Below, one piece after another: positions 39,379 through 40,886 of a DNA stretch of 40,886 bases. The DNA comes from Acidobacteriota bacterium. GTDB lineage: Bacteria > Acidobacteriota > Vicinamibacteria > Marinacidobacterales > Marinacidobacteraceae. The stretch is taken from the NCBI GenBank assembly GCA_009840635.1, contig VXNL01000104.1, positions 1 to 40,886 on the forward strand, read 5' to 3'. Position numbers and translations under genes: made by a program. Every line of letters begins with the position of its first letter. The first letter of the stretch is position 1. The notes under the pieces are model-generated. The model made no database searches. It saw nothing but the letters and a program-made list of their open reading frames with translations, and was not told where the DNA came from.

Positions 39379-40785
39379 ATGTCGCTCATTACCGGAAAGT
39401 ACCTGCCTCGCCGGACCTTCCTGCGCGGAGCCGGGGCCGCCGTGGCCCTTCCCTACCTCGACGCGATGTTGCCGGCGGGCCTCGGCCGCAAGGCCGAGGC
39501 GTCGCCGACGGACGTGACACGCCTCGTCTGCATCGAGGAAGTCCACGGGCTTCCCGGATGCAACGAGTGGGGCGCGAGCCAGCACCTGTTTGCGCCGGAC
39601 ACCGAGGGACGCGACTTCAAGATGTCGGACGACAATGCGCTGAAGTCTCTCGAGCCGTACCAGGAGTACCTGACCATCGTCAGCAACACCGACGTGCGGA
39701 TGGCGGAGGCGTTCACGGGGCCGGAAATCGGGGGAGACCACTTCCGCTCGTCCGCGGTATTCCTGACCCAGTCCCATCCGAAGCAGACGCAGGGCTCGGA
39801 CATCTGGTGCGGCACCTCGATCGACCAGTACTACGCGCAGGCGTTCGGCCAGGCCACCCCGATGCCGTCCATGCAGCTCTGCATCGAGAACCTGGATCAG
39901 GCCGGTGGCTGCACCTACAACTACTCCTGCGCCTACACCGACTCGATCAGCTGGGCGTCACCGAACGAGCCGCTGCCGATGATCCGCGACCCGCGGGTCG
40001 CTTTCGAGATGCTGTTCGGCGCGGGGAGCACTCCCGAGGAGCGCGCCGAGCGCCGGGCGACCCGACGCAGCATTCTCGACTGGATCCTGAGCGACGTCGC
40101 GGAAGTCCGGAACGAACTCGGAAACATCGACCGCCTCCGGATGGACCGCTATCTCGACCACGTTCGCGAGGTCGAGCGGCGCATCCAGATGGTCGAGGGT
40201 TACAACAACAGCGGCGAGACCCGCGAGTTGCCGGACGCGCCTCCGGGGGTGCCGGACTCCTTCACCGAGCACATGCAGCTCCTGTTCGACCTGCAGGTCC
40301 TGGCGCTCGAGACCGACATGACCCGAGTGATTTCGTTCAAGACCGGACGGGACGCGCAGAACCGCTCGTTCCCCGAGAGCGGGACGAACTCGCCGTTCCA
40401 CCCCGCGTCGCACCACGGCAACCGGGAAGAGCGGATCATGGACTTCAACACGATCTGTCAGTACCGGGTGGGGCAGCTCCCCTACTTCCTGGAGCAGCTC
40501 AAGAACACGGAGGAAGGCGGCGTTTCGCTGCTCGACAAGACGGCGATCATCTGGGGCTCCCCGATGGCCGACGCCAACATCCACAACCACCGGCGCGCTC
40601 CGCTGATGTTCCTGGGCCGGGCGAACGGGCATCTCACCGGCAACCTTCACGTGAAGGCGCCGGACGGGACGCCGATGGCGAACGCGATGCTCGCCCTGGT
40701 GCAGTCGCTGGGCCTCGAAATGGAGTCCTTCGGCGACAGCAACGGGACGCTCTCCGTGGCGGAGCCGATCACGGACACGGACTAG
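39379..40785 (+). CDS. Tat-exported DUF1552 protein
   Basis: The 468-residue protein has a twin-arginine signal: PRRTFLRGAGAAVALPYLDA at about residues 10-29. The export route implies folding or cofactor loading in the cytoplasm. DUF1552 features include GGDHFRSSAVFLTQSHPKQ, GTSIDQYYAQ, and SPFHPASHHGNREERIMDFNTICQY near the C-terminus. The fold is distantly like alkaline phosphatase or DUF1501 proteins, but no activity is known. An AGGAG ribosome-binding site precedes the ATG, 11 bp after the DUF1592-type gene. The two are therefore co-transcribed and probably partners. Confidence 0.88.
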   Translation: MSLITGKYLPRRTFLRGAGAAVALPYLDAMLPAGLGRKAEASPTDVTRLVCIEEVHGLPGCNEWGASQHLFAPDTEGRDFKMSDDNALKSLEPYQEYLTIVSNTDVRMAEAFTGPEIGGDHFRSSAVFLTQSHPKQTQGSDIWCGTSIDQYYAQAFGQATPMPSMQLCIENLDQAGGCTYNYSCAYTDSISWASPNEPLPMIRDPRVAFEMLFGAGSTPEERAERRATRRSILDWILSDVAEVRNELGNIDRLRMDRYLDHVREVERRIQMVEGYNNSGETRELPDAPPGVPDSFTEHMQLLFDLQVLALETDMTRVISFKTGRDAQNRSFPESGTNSPFHPASHHGNREERIMDFNTICQYRVGQLPYFLEQLKNTEEGGVSLLDKTAIIWGSPMADANIHNHRRAPLMFLGRANGHLTGNLHVKAPDGTPMANAMLALVQSLGLEMESFGDSNGTLSVAEPITDTD

Positions 40786-40819
40786 GAGTCCGGTCCCACC
40801 CGGGCAAAGGAGAAGGCCA

Positions 40820-40886
40820 GTGCGGACTTCCAGTTGTCTGAGCGCCGCCCTCGCGGTGCTCCTGATCGCAGGTTTCGCGATCGCGG
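40820..40886 (+). CDS. Start of another exported protein (truncated by the window)
   Basis: A GTG with a strong AAAGGAGAAGG ribosome-binding site starts a frame reading VRTSSCLSAALAVLLIAGFA, a typical signal peptide. The window ends after 22 codons, so the product cannot be named. It is 34 bp after the DUF1552 stop and presumably in the same operon. Ankyrin-repeat or cytochrome c proteins are common partners of such loci. Confidence 0.6.
   Translation, partial: MRTSSCLSAALAVLLIAGFAIA

Overview
This is a GC-rich, densely packed chromosomal segment from a Gram-negative bacterium. Evidence for the envelope type is an outer-membrane porin, lipoprotein signals, a Tat substrate and a pseudopilin. 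The gene mix looks most like Acidobacteriota or a neighbouring phylum: paired secreted DUF1592-type and DUF1552 proteins, an AcnX hydroxyproline dehydratase locus, SelB and a type A RNase P RNA. That placement is an inference; no 16S rRNA is present. There are no insertion sequences, phage genes or CRISPR arrays.

Region 1 (136-7421) is a coherent imino-acid catabolic locus. It holds two ornithine cyclodeaminase/mu-crystallin family reductases, a DapA-family lyase, proline dehydrogenase, a sodium:neurotransmitter-type symporter, and both subunits of aconitase X. Bacterial aconitase X is known as cis-3-hydroxy-L-proline dehydratase. The simplest reading is import of 3-hydroxyproline, dehydration to pyrroline-2-carboxylate, reduction to L-proline by a cyclodeaminase-family enzyme, then oxidation by proline dehydrogenase.

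Region 2 (7434-11326, all minus) holds a small membrane protein, a GspH-like pseudopilin, a ComEA-like protein, an M23 peptidase and a nucleotide-sugar epimerase. Region 3 is rnpB (11402-11779) followed by a tightly coupled minus operon read from 16588 down to 11848: larC, tatD, a polyprenyl diphosphate synthase, DUF309 and a sigma-54 activator without a DNA-binding domain. A Fur-family regulator diverges from it.

Region 4 (17223-22386, minus) is selB, a serine hydrolase lipoprotein, an SRPBCC protein, a GNAT acetyltransferase and radC. A VOC protein and an exported cyanophycinase follow on plus. Region 5 (23908-31339) holds apaH, a Ppx/GppA phosphatase, an OprP-like porin, pheA and a PhoB/PhoR pair; several of these concern phosphate or phosphorylated nucleotides. 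Region 6 (31293-36835) holds RNase R, two tRNA-Leu genes bracketing a hairpin-rich stretch, a lipoprotein and a frameshifted small gene, then trigger factor and clpP. Region 7 (36947-40886) is a secreted cytochrome-like DUF1592-type protein, a Tat-exported DUF1552 protein and the start of another exported protein.

Two window-wide patterns deserve attention. First, many genes lack a Shine-Dalgarno sequence and instead have a TAGAAT-like hexamer 6-12 bases before the start codon, which suggests leaderless transcripts; similar hexamers precede rnpB and a tRNA gene. Second, gene junctions repeatedly use 4-base overlaps, three ATGA and three TTGA, the latter implying TTG start codons.
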